Positions 1-9,812 of a DNA stretch of 64,000 bases are shown here, piece by piece; within the stretch, counting starts at the first letter, position 1, and every line of letters begins with the position of its first letter. The stretch is from Isoetes taiwanensis. Its lineage: Eukaryota > Streptophyta > Lycopodiopsida > Isoetales > Isoetaceae. The notes below the pieces were generated by a model. The model was not told the DNA's origin, ran no database searches, and was given only the letters and a program-made list of their open reading frames with translations. The position numbers were made by a program, and so were the translations under genes. The stretch is taken from the NCBI GenBank assembly GCA_021234155.1, contig JAJEKV010000004.1, positions 14,726,716 to 14,790,715 on the forward strand. The letters run 5' to 3'.

Positions 1-484
1 CATGGTCTCACACATTGCGCCCAGACTGAAAATGAAAGTTTCATTTTTGGTCCTGGCGCGACGTGCGAGACATGGTGGGTTCTGATGCTAAAATTTATAC
101 TTTCTAAGCATGTTTTTAGGGATGTAACATACTAATTCTAGCTAATTCCTAGCTTAAAATTTGAATTACCATGTTATTTTTCTGAAATTCATGACGTTTC
201 GAGGTGTTTTGGGCTCAATGTCTCACACGTTGCGCCCAGCCCGAAAATGAGATTTTCATTATCTGTCCTGGCACGACTCGTGAGACCATCCTACTTATGA
301 AGGTTTTGGCTCACTAATTTTTAGTCTTCTTATGTTCTAATTCACTTTAACTGTTACTAGCTTAGCATATACTACTAAAAATGAGAAAAAAAAATTTCTC
401 CATTTTTCGAGGTTTGAGAATCCTATCAAGTTAGTACTACTGGGAGCATGGTCAGTGCTTTGCTCTTGGTCTCCAAGAACATTA
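1..484 (-). mobile_element. Internal leader of a minus-strand LTR retrotransposon (continues left)
   Basis: This is sequence downstream, on the minus strand, of the primer-binding site at 485-495, so it should be the untranslated leader of the element whose 5' LTR is 497-1117. No coding frame is convincing. A block of about 75 bp at the window start recurs at about 214-290. Both copies share GTCTCACAC, TTGCGCCCAG and GTCCTGGC, so the leader holds a diverged direct repeat spaced about 215 bp. The rest of the element lies outside the window. Confidence 0.55.
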
Positions 485-495
485 CTCTGATACCA
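485..495 (-). other. Primer-binding site, initiator tRNA-Met type
   Basis: The minus strand reads TGGTATCAGAG, the standard plant retrotransposon primer-binding site complementary to the 3' end of initiator tRNA-Met. It sits one base from the TG...CA boundary of the adjacent LTR, which fixes the orientation as minus. Confidence 0.8.
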
Positions 496-496
496 C

Positions 497-1117
497 TGTG
501 ACGTCCCCTACTCGTATACGGTGCACTCGCCGTATACAAACAGGAGTTCATCCCCCATACCAGCTCCATGCTGATACAGGGCCCTCCACATATCACTGCA
601 ACCGTAATGAGTTCCAGTGGGAAGAGTGAAGGGGTCATTTTACCCCGTCTCCCTCAGGCCTACCTAGCTGCGGAAGCGTAAACATACATGTCAGTATACA
701 ATATGGTGGTACATCAACATCTGCATAGACAAAGATCAGCGCCATGTTCTTATGCCAGCCAAATCCATTGCCATGAATTTTATCTGCATTGACTTCTGGA
801 GGCCCAAGCCATCAATCGGCCATCATGAGTCTGAGCATGGGTAGCACTTTCTTTCTGTTGATGTATGATGTATTCATTCTGATGTATTTTGTTATGGTGA
901 CCCCACCCTTCCAGGTGGTTATTTATGTTTACGTCATGTTATGTGCTTATGCTTATGCATTTTCGTAGCTAAGATGGTCCCGATGGAAACGGGATCAATA
1001 ACACGTCTATTCTTCCCACGTTAGATAGACGACCTCATATTGGCGAGTTATGCTGACAGGAGGGAATCTCCTATTTTTATACGATCGAAGCATCGTATAG
1101 GAGCAGGAGACATCACA
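497..1117 (-). mobile_element. 5' LTR of a minus-strand LTR retrotransposon
   Basis: The segment is bounded by TGTGACGTCCCCT at its left and GGAGACATCACA at its right, an imperfect inverted terminal pair beginning TG and ending CA as LTRs do. It abuts the tRNA-Met primer-binding site at 485-495. The 621-bp LTR contains two perfect 8-bp-arm hairpins, GTATACGG/CCGTATAC at 513-536 and TATACGAT/ATCGTATA near 1078-1099. The bases after the right end (ATTGG, 1118-1122) are the expected target-site copy, but the partner is outside the window. The superfamily (Gypsy or Copia) cannot be told without pol. Confidence 0.75.
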
Positions 1118-2000
1118 ATTGGGGAAGAGACAGTTGGAATTCACAAATTTTGAAAGTTCGTTTCATTTGGGGGGGCAGATAGTAGCAGGTCGCATTCATT
1201 ACTCTGGGCAGTAAATAGGTAATAATTAGAAATAGGTAGGGGCTAGATGAAGTGACGGGCGAAAAATAGGTTAGACTAGAATACGTGAAGGGTGGAAAAA
1301 AAATGTGTGAAGGGTGCCAGTACTGGGTGTTGTAGTCGCGTTTATTTACAACCCACCAGCATAGTTTTGCCCAAATCCAATTTCAAGTGGTTGATATATT
1401 GATCCTGTGATCAAAAGATATTTTCATGCTAAAATGGCATAGATTAAATCATAATGACCATAATTTTTTAGATTAAATCATAATGACCACTTTCCATCTG
1501 TACACGGTGCATTGGAGCTCCCTACACTCTTCTACTACCAACGCTTCATAGGTCAAAGAGTTAGCCCATTTGCTGTTGATTTAAGTTTTTTTAGCTCTAG
1601 AAGTAAAGGATGCTTGGAAGGCCTTCCACAATGGTAATATCTAATGCGCTTGGCTTTTGGAGGAAGCAATCTTAAGGGGTAACTTTTATCGGTAGACTCT
1701 GTTATCTTTCTGGGATCCTTTGGTGTTGATCGCATCTTTTCCACCTGAATTCCTGCTTGTATACCTGGCATATGCGTTAAGCATTTTGTCCTTGCCGGTT
1801 TTTTCAGTGATTCGGCGTGGATCTTTGGGCGCAGATTTAATAACGAGTAGAATGTGGCTTTCTAATAAATATTCCTCTGGTTTGTATTACCCAATTCTCT
1901 CCAACTTATCTCTAAACTTGTGGCATCTATTCCTGTTTTTGTTTTTCTACCTATGCTTGAATGACATTCCATACACCCACACATTGTCAGGGCAAGTTGC
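1118..2000. other. Non-coding stretch, nothing recognised
   Basis: I see no gene here. A short direct repeat (AGATTAAATCATAATGACCA) occurs twice at about 1441-1487. Small open frames on both strands have no recognisable similarity. Confidence 0.5.
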
Positions 2001-2006
2001 CATGGA

Positions 2007-2210
2007 CCCCGGTGCCCTGATCGACCCCGTGTAGCCATATTCACAGTCAGTGATGCACAAAAGCAATTAGTCATCCTGCATAAGGGAAAGCGGCTGCAGG
2101 GGACCGCCCTGTACGTTGATCGAGATCTAACTCTTGCCCAACAAAAAGACTGCAAGCATGAGTTAGACAAGATCAAGAGCGTCTGTAGAGGGGGAGGGCT
2201 ACTGGACTGA
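2007..2210 (+). pseudogene. LINE ORF1-like fragment (transposase_22/L1 ORF1 C-terminal type)
   Basis: The plus frame ending at the TGA of 2208-2210 reads through PRVAIFTVSDAQKQLVIL, then KGKRLQGTALYVDRDLT and AQQKDCKHELDKIK. The pattern of a residue-rich strand, K-x-L-x-G-T, an aromatic V-x-x-DLT and a following QQ helix matches the C-terminal part of L1-type ORF1 and related retroelement proteins. There is no start codon in context and no flanking reverse transcriptase, so this is a fragment. The identification rests on motif shape only. Confidence 0.4.
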
Positions 2211-2839
2211 TCTGGGGCAAAATGCAGATCTTCTGACAGCTGAGCGCTGCTACGAGTGCAACAAACCCTCAGGTTCGTACTGCTCAAGCACCAATGCTAC
2301 TCCGTCTGGTATATCTTGCTCAACAGTTCAATTAGAGTTTCTTAATACTCTGGCCTTATCTCAATGGAAGTTTTGTTGGCTAGAAGAAAGCAAGAAAAAC
2401 AAATTAACAGGGCATCCTAAATCCATATAAAATTTCGAAGTGCATATTCCTTACTCCGCGCATGGCATCTGTCAGAATTACTGCTTGAAGCGGCTGATTA
2501 ATAACCTTCTTGCCCATAGTGCGATTGTTTTTTTAGAATGCTGGACGAGTACGTGAGCTTTCTTCGCGAGATTTTTGGCCCGAGTAGAGAAAGTTGGTGT
2601 GACATTCCAATACTGTCACTAGTACATATCGCCGTAATCGACATGTATCCCGTATCGTACAAGAGTTGTACCATGGGGTACAACCATTAGAGAGCATTAT
2701 ATTGCACACATCCCAATTGGACATGTAAACATAACTCTTCTCACCACGTGGCGGTACACCAACAAGCCCTAAGGCATTATATCCCAACCTAGGATCATGC
2801 CCTAAAGTGCGCCTTAAAAGGCAGGAAGCCTAAAAGGCA
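2211..2839. other. Non-coding stretch, nothing recognised
   Basis: Overlapping short minus-strand frames at 2498-2787 look like chance open frames. No motif, RNA gene or repeat was recognised. Confidence 0.4.
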
Positions 2840-3106
2840 GTGCACTTGGACAAGCGACAGTCACTTTCTAGCGTCCCAGCAGTGTCAAGCTCGAATCTTG
2901 AGGCGCCCTCTCCATTTGAAGCTCGATCCAACCTTGGCAGCAACATGGACACTTTCAACACATTGGAACTAGCCAAGAATCCCATAAATGTTGATTCTGA
3001 CCTCCAAAGCATGCTTCCTGAAGGTTTAAAGGCCGGATTTGTGTCTGGTTTTGGCCCTAGACGATCTCTAGATCCCAAGAACCCCTATATTTTTCAAACT
3101 AACTAA
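2840..3106 (+). CDS. Small unrecognised open frame (88 aa)
   Basis: An 88-residue hydrophilic frame, rich in Ser, Leu and Pro, with no signal peptide, membrane segment or known motif. It ends just before an AT-rich tract that could be a 3' UTR. A minus-strand frame covers the same bases, which weakens the case. It could be a gene remnant, a terminal exon or chance. I do not recognise it and assign no function. Confidence 0.2.
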   Translation: MHLDKRQSLSSVPAVSSSNLEAPSPFEARSNLGSNMDTFNTLELAKNPINVDSDLQSMLPEGLKAGFVSGFGPRRSLDPKNPYIFQTN

Positions 3107-4490
3107 AGAATCCTAATCATGTTTGATTAGAGTAGTTAAATTAGATTACATTTCTGTTATTTTAATTTTATTTTTTATTTAAGGTACTGTATTGATCAGA
3201 TAGGAAACATTAAAATACAGAGATCCCTCATGGATCGGATATAATTTTAAGTACAAAGAATTCCATCTGGATCAGAATCATGTCTATAGCTAAAGTACTC
3301 ATGAGCCTCTCTCAATCTCTTCTTCTGTCTACACAGTATTAACATCTTCCCAATTATATAGAATACTATAGGAGCCAAATGCCCATTTTCCACAAGCTAC
3401 AAACAAATCTTAAACGCTCCAAATTAACCTCTTGCAAAAATAGAAATGAAGAGAAAAGAGATTGTGGAGTAACCTGAACAATCTCCCACACTGCTCAGGA
3501 AGCGAATATGCTTCAAACTATGATCAAATTCAGCAGCTTTACAACCAAATATGAGATTAAAATAAGATGCTACATTGTCAGGATGCGCCAGTCAGCCAAC
3601 TTGTAATAGGCTAGACACAAAGCCCAGCTACCAGAACTCTCCCTAAATTCTGGCTCATGATATGTGGTTTTGATATGGAAGCGTCTTCCTGGACACAATC
3701 TGATCCCTAGCTCGGCAATCCCAATTAATCTGGCATCCTGTTTCCATAATCTATGCAGATGAATACCTTGTAAAAAGTTAAAATTGTTCCTATACAATGT
3801 TTGCCATATTCTTCAAATACGACATGTCAAGTCGCTTCTACAATATTGTTGTATAATCTCAACCCTCAATTCTTGTATGAACACCTATGTTTTAAAACAT
3901 GAATAATCCATTTCTTGATCATTAAAACTTGATTTTGCCACATTTAATTGAAGGAATTATCTGGATGCAGCACTTTTAAAATAAAGTACAACATAAAAAG
4001 AGTGTATATCCAATAACATCAACAAAGCATTTGGTCAGGGAGTAATCTTACAACACATCCCCGTGAGTGTCCGGACTTCTCAACTCAAGTGGTTTTGGTT
4101 TCCAAAGCCAATTTGCAGTCCCTGCTACAAACTAATTAGCGTTTCAATGAAAATAGAATCATCTTCATTAAAGGAAGGTCCTAGAGCATAAGATCAAGTT
4201 GGGGAAGGCTCTCTATCACATTGCAAGGGAGCTGCAGAATGTAGAGCTCTTCCTATACTGTTTGCCAGATTTATTGATCAACATTGAGATGCAGAAGTTG
4301 TTTTCCAATTCCTTTAATGAGCTACGCCAGTATATTGAGAACTACATATGAGATAATGCATTCACAATATTTTATTAATCATTAATAGATAAATTTGATG
4401 CATTGTTTTACTACATTTAGTTAAAAAAAAGTAATTCTTAAAACTATATAATTGCATGCTCTATAAAATCATGTTCTATTCTATTCTATA
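3107..4490. other. AT-rich intergenic stretch
   Basis: No supported gene. The only frame of note (3570-3797 minus, 75 aa) has no recognisable motif. The stretch precedes the 3' side of the first cysteine-rich peptide gene. Confidence 0.5.
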
Positions 4491-4590
4491 AAGCATTTGG
4501 CCAAGACCAATTATTCAATTTTTTTATTATAACGGGTTTTCCTTTATGACATACTTATGTGATAGTAAGATGTGGATGTGTATAGAGAGG

Positions 4591-4854
4591 CTAGTGATGA
4601 ACACATTCGTAGTCTTTACATTTTTGCCAGCTCAGGCAATGGTTGCCACAGTAGCCACAATTCCCTCTGCTAATCATCAGATTATAACACTTTCCGGCAC
4701 AACAGGTGAAGCCATCAGGACAAGGGTACTTCCAGTTACAACGTCGCTCATTCAGCTCTCTACCAACATGAACTTCACTCTCGGCTTCAGCAGCCTGCAC
4801 GACCTGTTGGGCAATCACAATGAGAAGCACAACGAATACAATTTTGCGATCCAT
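4591..4854 (-). CDS. STIG1-like small secreted cysteine-rich protein (copy 1)
   Basis: An 87-residue protein. Residues 1 to about 22 form a signal peptide (MDRK, hydrophobic core VFVVLLIVIA, small residues QAAEA near the cleavage site), so it should be secreted. The mature part has ten cysteines in the order C, C, CC, C, C, C, C, C, C with CCAGKCYNL, RGNCGYCGNHC and WQKC. This matches the STIG1 family layout (CC..KC, then NCG.CG..C), whose members are apoplastic peptides. I chose the ATG at 4854 rather than 4923 because it starts the signal peptide and matches the start of the sister gene at 5631. A TATA box lies at 4937-4944 and an AATAAA signal (minus) at 4523-4528. No intron or damage is seen. 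The family call is by motif and the biological role is unknown. Confidence 0.75.
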   Translation of the reverse strand: MDRKIVFVVLLIVIAQQVVQAAEAESEVHVGRELNERRCNWKYPCPDGFTCCAGKCYNLMISRGNCGYCGNHCLSWQKCKDYECVHH

Positions 4855-4936
4855 GGCGAAGATGGAGATGAAAATGAATGAAAGGAAATGATTAGAATGA
4901 AGAAGAGAAGGATGAGGGTCCAAACAATTGAAGATC

Positions 4937-4944
4937 TATTTATA
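4937..4944 (-). promoter_or_regulatory. TATA box of cysteine-rich peptide gene copy 1
   Basis: The minus strand reads TATAAATA about 83 bp upstream of the ATG. The same element with the same surroundings (AGCACGTTGG, CAAATGTGA, then the TATA box) stands in front of the sister gene, so the core promoter was duplicated with the gene. Confidence 0.6.
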
Positions 4945-4974
4945 TTCACATTTGACCACCAACGTGCTCAGACA

Positions 4975-5510
4975 TGAGACATGTCTTGGCTGATTCTAAC
5001 CTATCCGACTGCCACGTCTCATATATAAAAAAAAAAAGTTAACTTACGAGATGGAGACTAAATATGTAGGATATTTTATGTGGATTCTGGCATTAGAACT
5101 CCCCAGATGACCAGACACGTTCAACAATTTTTTTTGGAGGCTATCTGTCTATTAGACTAACTGGAGGCCTGTCCTTGTTGGACTGAAGACTCATAATTTC
5201 CAGGAAGCTTTTGTGCCTAGGAAACTCCACCTCGTATGTTATTATTCAAAGTGCAAACCTGATCTTGGCTAAACGCAAATTCAAGTCAGAACAATGGTGT
5301 CGGAAATGTCAAATAAGCTAGATTTTACTAATATATCCGTCGTGAAGAAACCATAACCCCGAGTCTTCAATTGCAGAGGCAGCCTCCAAAGGTTTGTTGC
5401 TGGGAAGTTCTGATGCCAGACTCTACGCAAACTATCCAGAGAAGCATCTAGCAAGAAGGTATGCTAACTTAGTTAGTCTCCATCTCAGCCAGGATAAGCT
5501 TAGACTATGT
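4975..5510. other. Spacer between the divergent cysteine-rich genes
   Basis: About 0.5 kb of mostly unique sequence between the two arms of the inverted duplication. It would hold upstream regulatory sequence of both genes. No gene was found. Confidence 0.5.
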
Positions 5511-5546
5511 CAGAGTAGAGCACGTTGGTTGCCAAATGTGAGTGAA

Positions 5547-5553
5547 TATAAAT
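5547..5553 (+). promoter_or_regulatory. TATA box of cysteine-rich peptide gene copy 2
   Basis: TATAAAT about 80 bp upstream of the ATG at 5631, in the same sequence context as the TATA box of copy 1 on the other strand. Confidence 0.6.
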
Positions 5554-5630
5554 GGATCGTGATTTGTTTCAAAACTCATCCTTCTCTCCTTCATTCAAAT
5601 TTCCTCATTTCAAACATTTTAATCTTTGCC

Positions 5631-5897
5631 ATGGATCGCAAAATCGCATTCGCCGTGCTTCTCCTCCTTGTCATTGCCCAACACGTAGTGCAGGCTGCTG
5701 AAGCCGAGAATGAAGCTCATGTTGGTAGGGAGCTGAATGAGCAGCGTTGTAACTGGAAGTACCCTTGTCCATCTGGCTTCGCCTGCTGTTCTGGAAAGTG
5801 TTATAATCTCAAGATTAGCAGAGGGAATTGTGGCTACTGTGGCCACCATTGCCTCAGCTGGCAAAAATGTGTAAACTACCAATGTGTTCATCACTAG
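5631..5897 (+). CDS. STIG1-like small secreted cysteine-rich protein (copy 2)
   Basis: An 88-residue paralogue of the minus-strand gene at 4591-4854. The signal peptide (MDRKIAFAVLLLLVIAQ, cleavage near QAAEA) is followed by the acidic linker and the same ten-cysteine domain (CCSGKCYNL, RGNCGYCGHHC, WQKC, ending CVHH). The open frame extends upstream to 5394, but the MDRK start gives the signal peptide and is conserved between the copies. Most differences are conservative substitutions, no cysteine is lost, and both frames are open, which suggests both have been kept functional. AATAAA follows at 5958-5963. The 5' and 3' flanks match copy 1 in inverted orientation over about 480 bp per arm. 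A secreted signalling or defence peptide is plausible but not shown. Confidence 0.75.
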   Translation: MDRKIAFAVLLLLVIAQHVVQAAEAENEAHVGRELNEQRCNWKYPCPSGFACCSGKCYNLKISRGNCGYCGHHCLSWQKCVNYQCVHH

Positions 5898-6147
5898 CCT
5901 TTCTATCCACATCCATATCTTCCTATCATAAGTATGTCATAAAGACAAAACCATTATAATAAAAAAGTTTGAATAATTGGTCCTTGACCAAATGCTTTGT
6001 CGATGCTCTTCTCTTTTGTGGGTTTCTTCAAATAAATGTAGTCAGTAGATGTGGTTTTAATGATCAAGGTATCCAATAGTTTATATCTTGCTTACACGCC
6101 TGAATGAGGGTTCTAAAACCCCTTTTTAAAAATAACATGAGGCAATG

Positions 6148-6740
6148 GTCAGCACATACTGGTTTGGTCTGAATTGGAGCTCTATAGTGCTATTATTCAT
6201 GATGAACAGCCTTCATGTATTGCTGTTTTGTATTTGCTTTCAGATTAAGCTGGACGAAGCTAAGAGTCTTTCCATATATGACTAGACCAACTTTGTTGTT
6301 TCACTCCTCTTCATGTTCTCTTAGATGATATAGATTTTTCTTTTTGTATTATGTTGTGACATAATCAACATGCTGTAATTCTGAGATTTTGTTGATACTG
6401 GTTTCAGCATGTGATATACTGTTTGCTGCATAGATATCTGTGTTTGGTCGTAGCTGCCTGAAATGGCATGTTATTTATTATGGCTCTGCACAGTCCAGCC
6501 ATCCTAGGAGCTCATTCAATTAGGCTAGACCTCCATCAGTTAGGCCATCATCCAGAAGATATGCTACCAACCATGTTAGCATTTATGACACATCCATGCT
6601 GAGCAGAAGGAGAAACAACCAATGTCCATGATACAAGATTGCCTTGCCTTGCAATCATGGCATTTGTGCAATCATCTTGCAATCATCGTGCCAAATTTGG
6701 TTGAAGTTTGCGCCAACCGCAACTGTCCATGAAGAAGACA
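6148..6740. repeat. Duplicated block, copy A (partner at about 9813-10620)
   Basis: The text from GGTCAGCACATACTGG through the CATGAAGAAGACAT region recurs at about 9813-10620 in the same orientation with a few substitutions. Copy A lacks pieces that copy B has, for example the PPR part around 10255-10440, so A carries internal deletions. The block contains degraded PPR coding sequence on the minus strand. Confidence 0.75.
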
Positions 6741-7269
6741 TGAGGTAATCAAGTTTGTCCATTGATTTTGATCTAAGCCCAGGTATTTGCATTCCAACAG
6801 CCCTACAAACGTTTGGGCGAAATATATTGGGGCAAAAAGAATTCCCCTTCCTACGAATTTCCCTTGCTAGATCTAGCATCAAAACAGCATCAAAACATCA
6901 CAGGTAGAATAGATAAAGCTTCTTACCATCTGGTCGGTTTGCAATCTTCTAAGCTTACTCCAGATTTTTTAAATGCAGATTTCGTCGAAGGGGTACCCAA
7001 AACCTCAAGATTTCCGAAATAGTGCAGCGGTTTCTTACAATTTTGTTCAAATGCCAGCTACTTCTATGGTTATGCAGTGAAGAATCCAGTTTGGATCAGC
7101 AGATTTCGACTAATTAGGGCCATATATACATGGCTTTGCCACAATAATGTAAAGCATACTTAAAGGAATTCTTGATGCCCTAGAATCTGGAGTTTTAGTT
7201 TAAGAGAGGCCCTTTATAAAGCTTCTAACTAGATGTCACAATTTGTTTGTGTGCTTCTATGTGCTTACA

Positions 7270-7367
7270 ATGCTCATGGAGGAGCTCTATGTTGTTACTC
7301 AGCAACTCAAAACTGAGTACCATGGGGTGTGCATTTGGAGAACTAAACAGAGGATTCTGGTATACAG
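7270..7367 (+). pseudogene. Possible CRM-domain exon fragment
   Basis: One exon-like frame ends at a good donor (CAG|GTTAGT at 7367/7368). It encodes a piece with the sequence EYHGVCIWRTKQRILVYR. The pattern of an aliphatic-rich helix, G-x-x-I-W-R, then a strand ending in YR resembles the C-terminal part of CRM (CRS1/YhbY) RNA-binding domains of organelle splicing factors. No neighbouring exons were recognised. This is a weak call from a short motif. Confidence 0.25.
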
Positions 7368-7439
7368 GTTAGTGAAAGTTTTAGAACTGCTTATTTATTT
7401 TTAGATAGTCTGCAGAGCATCTGATAGTCTGTTGTAGGT

Positions 7440-8088
7440 CATGTTGATCCAGTTATGGATCATTAGCATTTCCTTTGCTTATGGTTTGCCCCTAGCTTTG
7501 ATAGCTCTCTCAGTTACCTGTAATGCATTACTATTTTTTACTTCTCCAAACATGGTACTACTTTCCATTCTACACATGTTTCCTTTTTGTAATGTTCAAA
7601 GCACTGGCAGAATATATTATGCAAATAGGCTTGCACTATAAGTACTCAAGTGTCGTTGGAATCTATGCGACTCAACAAAATTTCTTCAAGTGACCATGAA
7701 AGCGTTGTTGATTGAAGTTGAAGAGTGTCAACAATTTTGTAGAAAGGGTTCATTATCATGCTATTCTTTAAGAGTACAAACTTCCGGATGGTTCCTGAAG
7801 CATCGAGATTGGTATTCTTGACTAACATCTGAGATCAGAGCCGTTGTAGCCATGCTCTTTGCCTTGCCATATTTCTTGATCTTGATCAGGTTTTTTGAGT
7901 TGAGGCCACTCTTCATTATCAAGAAAGGCATCTTACATTTTCTCTAATGGACTATTTCTCTTGCATTATTGCAATCATAAGCTAAAATTTCTCCGCGCCC
8001 ATGTATTTGCATAGAAAGAAGTGCCTTGTCTTTTCTTAATCGGCATGGGTAGATGGAGTATGATTTCTTCATCTCTATGAGTTCGTTT
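7440..8088. other. Mostly non-coding; scraps of PPR sequence at the right end
   Basis: A hydrophobic 66-aa plus-strand frame at 7441-7641 has no recognisable family. From about 7940 the minus strand begins to resemble the PPR pseudogene copy at 10.6-10.8 kb. Confidence 0.4.
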
Positions 8089-8800
8089 CTATGATAGCAA
8101 GTTTCTTTTAGAAATGTGCTCAAAAGTGTCAAATGCCTCTGGCAAGCCTACAAGTATGGAATTCCAACTAACTACATCCTTGTGTGGCATTTTCTTCAAC
8201 AATTGAATGGCATCCTTCAGTTTGCCTTTCTTGACATATGCAGAAATTATAAAATTTAATGAAAACTGATTAAGATGAGGCATCTGTTTACAGATAGCAA
8301 GGACCTCCTTGATGTATCCTTGGCAATCACAAGCTGAAATCATGGTTATCCATGAAACCATGTTTCGTTAAAGCATTTCTATAAGAGGTCTAGGGCTACT
8401 AAAATATCCATTTTCAATAAAACCTTAGAGCATAGTTGTCCAGGAAACAACATCTCGCTTTGGCATCTGCTCAAAATAATTTAGGGCTTGTCTGAGCTGA
8501 CCATGTTTAGCATATCCTGTTACTAAAGAGACTAGATTTTGCTGGGCATTATGTTCAAGGATTTCTACAGCATTTTCAAGCTGAGCATGATTTGCAAAGG
8601 CCTTGATAGAGCTGCATCTGGTTAAGGAATTATATAAAAAAGATGCATAGCCTCGTCAAAATAACCTTGCTGCAATAATGCCAAAATTATGGCGTTGCAA
8701 GAATGAGGATCTGGCATGTTCAGATCATTATGCACATTTAGCATAAAACGTCTGGACAAAGAGATCCCTTGGAAGCTTATTCTGATCTAGCCCAACCTTC
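7944..8800 (-). pseudogene. PPR protein pseudogene, copy A
   Basis: Read on the minus strand from about 8800 leftwards, degenerate 31-36 residue pentatricopeptide repeats can be followed: NMPDPHSCNAIILALLQQG, then QMPKRDVVSWTTML, MVSWITMISACDCQGYIKE, FIISAYVKKGKLKDA and MPHKDVVSWNSILVG. The pattern M-P-x-x-(D/N)-V-V-S-W is typical of PLS-class PPR proteins, which bind organelle RNA in plants. Stop codons and frameshifts interrupt the array (for example after WTTML), so no full protein can be made. Copy B at 10.2-11.0 kb is a paralogue with the same repeat order. Confidence 0.75.
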
Positions 8801-8805
8801 ATAAT

Positions 8806-9812
8806 GTGTTCCTGAACACGTTTGCCCTGCAAAATTCTTTTCATCCCCACACCTGCGCAAACGTGAAGCAAGAGCGACTAAATCGAATGATATTGATGAG
8901 CTCTAGCTCCTGGCTTTTTTACATGTATCATTTCGGGCTTATTTTTCGTATCCAAATTGCATATCGTTCAAGCTCTTTTCCGCCAGCACAACCCATTTTG
9001 ATCAGAAAGAATTTTGAGCAAATGCAAGAATTATCCATTCTAAGGATGCAGCAAAGAGATTCTATCGATTTACCTCTTTGTTTTCCGTATATGTGTACCA
9101 TCATCCGATAGGACACTATGTTTTGGTATGGATCAGGATCGTTGGCCAATTTAAATCAAAAGAAAACAATGCCTATTTGACAGGAGTCCGCAAATACGAG
9201 TTAAATAGTTGAAGGAGATAAAACAGGGAAAAAACTAAAGAAATCGACCCTTTATATTGAGATCTAAATATAGATTTGTGTGTGTATCACCGCTTTGGGA
9301 AAGCGAGTTTCACATTTGTGTCAATTCAAGATCACCTGAGATTTGAAGCTCAAGATCACCTAAGATTTGAAGCTATGCTATTGCCATGTAGGATTTGAAC
9401 CATGATATTGCCTTCTCTTAATGTATTTGTTAGCGTAATGTGCCAATGTTAGGCTGCAGATCGCACAAAACCCAAGGGATCAACGAGATTGGTCTGGTTT
9501 ATTGTTTCTAGTAATCGAAGGCCATCGATGATCGATCAACGATGACTGATGATGCTGAATTATTGTGTCCATCGTTGCACATACAGAGAAGAAAAAAACA
9601 AGACAGACTAATTATGTAGTCTTGATATAAGTTTCATTTTAAATATCTACACTTATATAATCGATTTTAGTCAAGATTTTTTAATGGCTAATGTTGCATA
9701 CATTAACTAGTAACTTAATTAGAATTACTAGAAAATATTAGACCATACATCCATGGATCCCCTTGGTTGGACCCGATTGTGGGCCAAAACCAAGATTGTG
9801 AACCATGAAGAA
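8806..9812. other. Non-coding stretch with a 24-bp tandem duplication
   Basis: No gene was recognised. CAAGATCACCT(G/A)AGATTTG occurs twice in tandem (24-bp period) near 9327-9374. Short frames on both strands at 8806-9149 overlap one another and look like chance. Confidence 0.45.

Larger units (their letters stand above)
4490..6000. repeat. Inverted gene duplication, arms about 4490-4975 and 5517-6000
   Basis: The two arms carry the cysteine-rich genes divergently. Homology covers the core promoter, coding region and 3' UTR, out to an ACCAATTATTCAA/GCATTTGG block at both outer ends. It stops in the central spacer. Confidence 0.75.

Noticed and set aside
1-300. GTCTCAC...GTGAGAC inverted repeats as transposon ends
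   Set aside because: The arms are imperfect and lie inside the leader of the LTR element; the direct repeat of the whole block explains them better.
1720-2034. 104-aa hydrophobic plus-strand frame as a membrane protein
   Set aside because: No start context or family; overlaps a minus-strand frame and lies beside a retroelement fragment.
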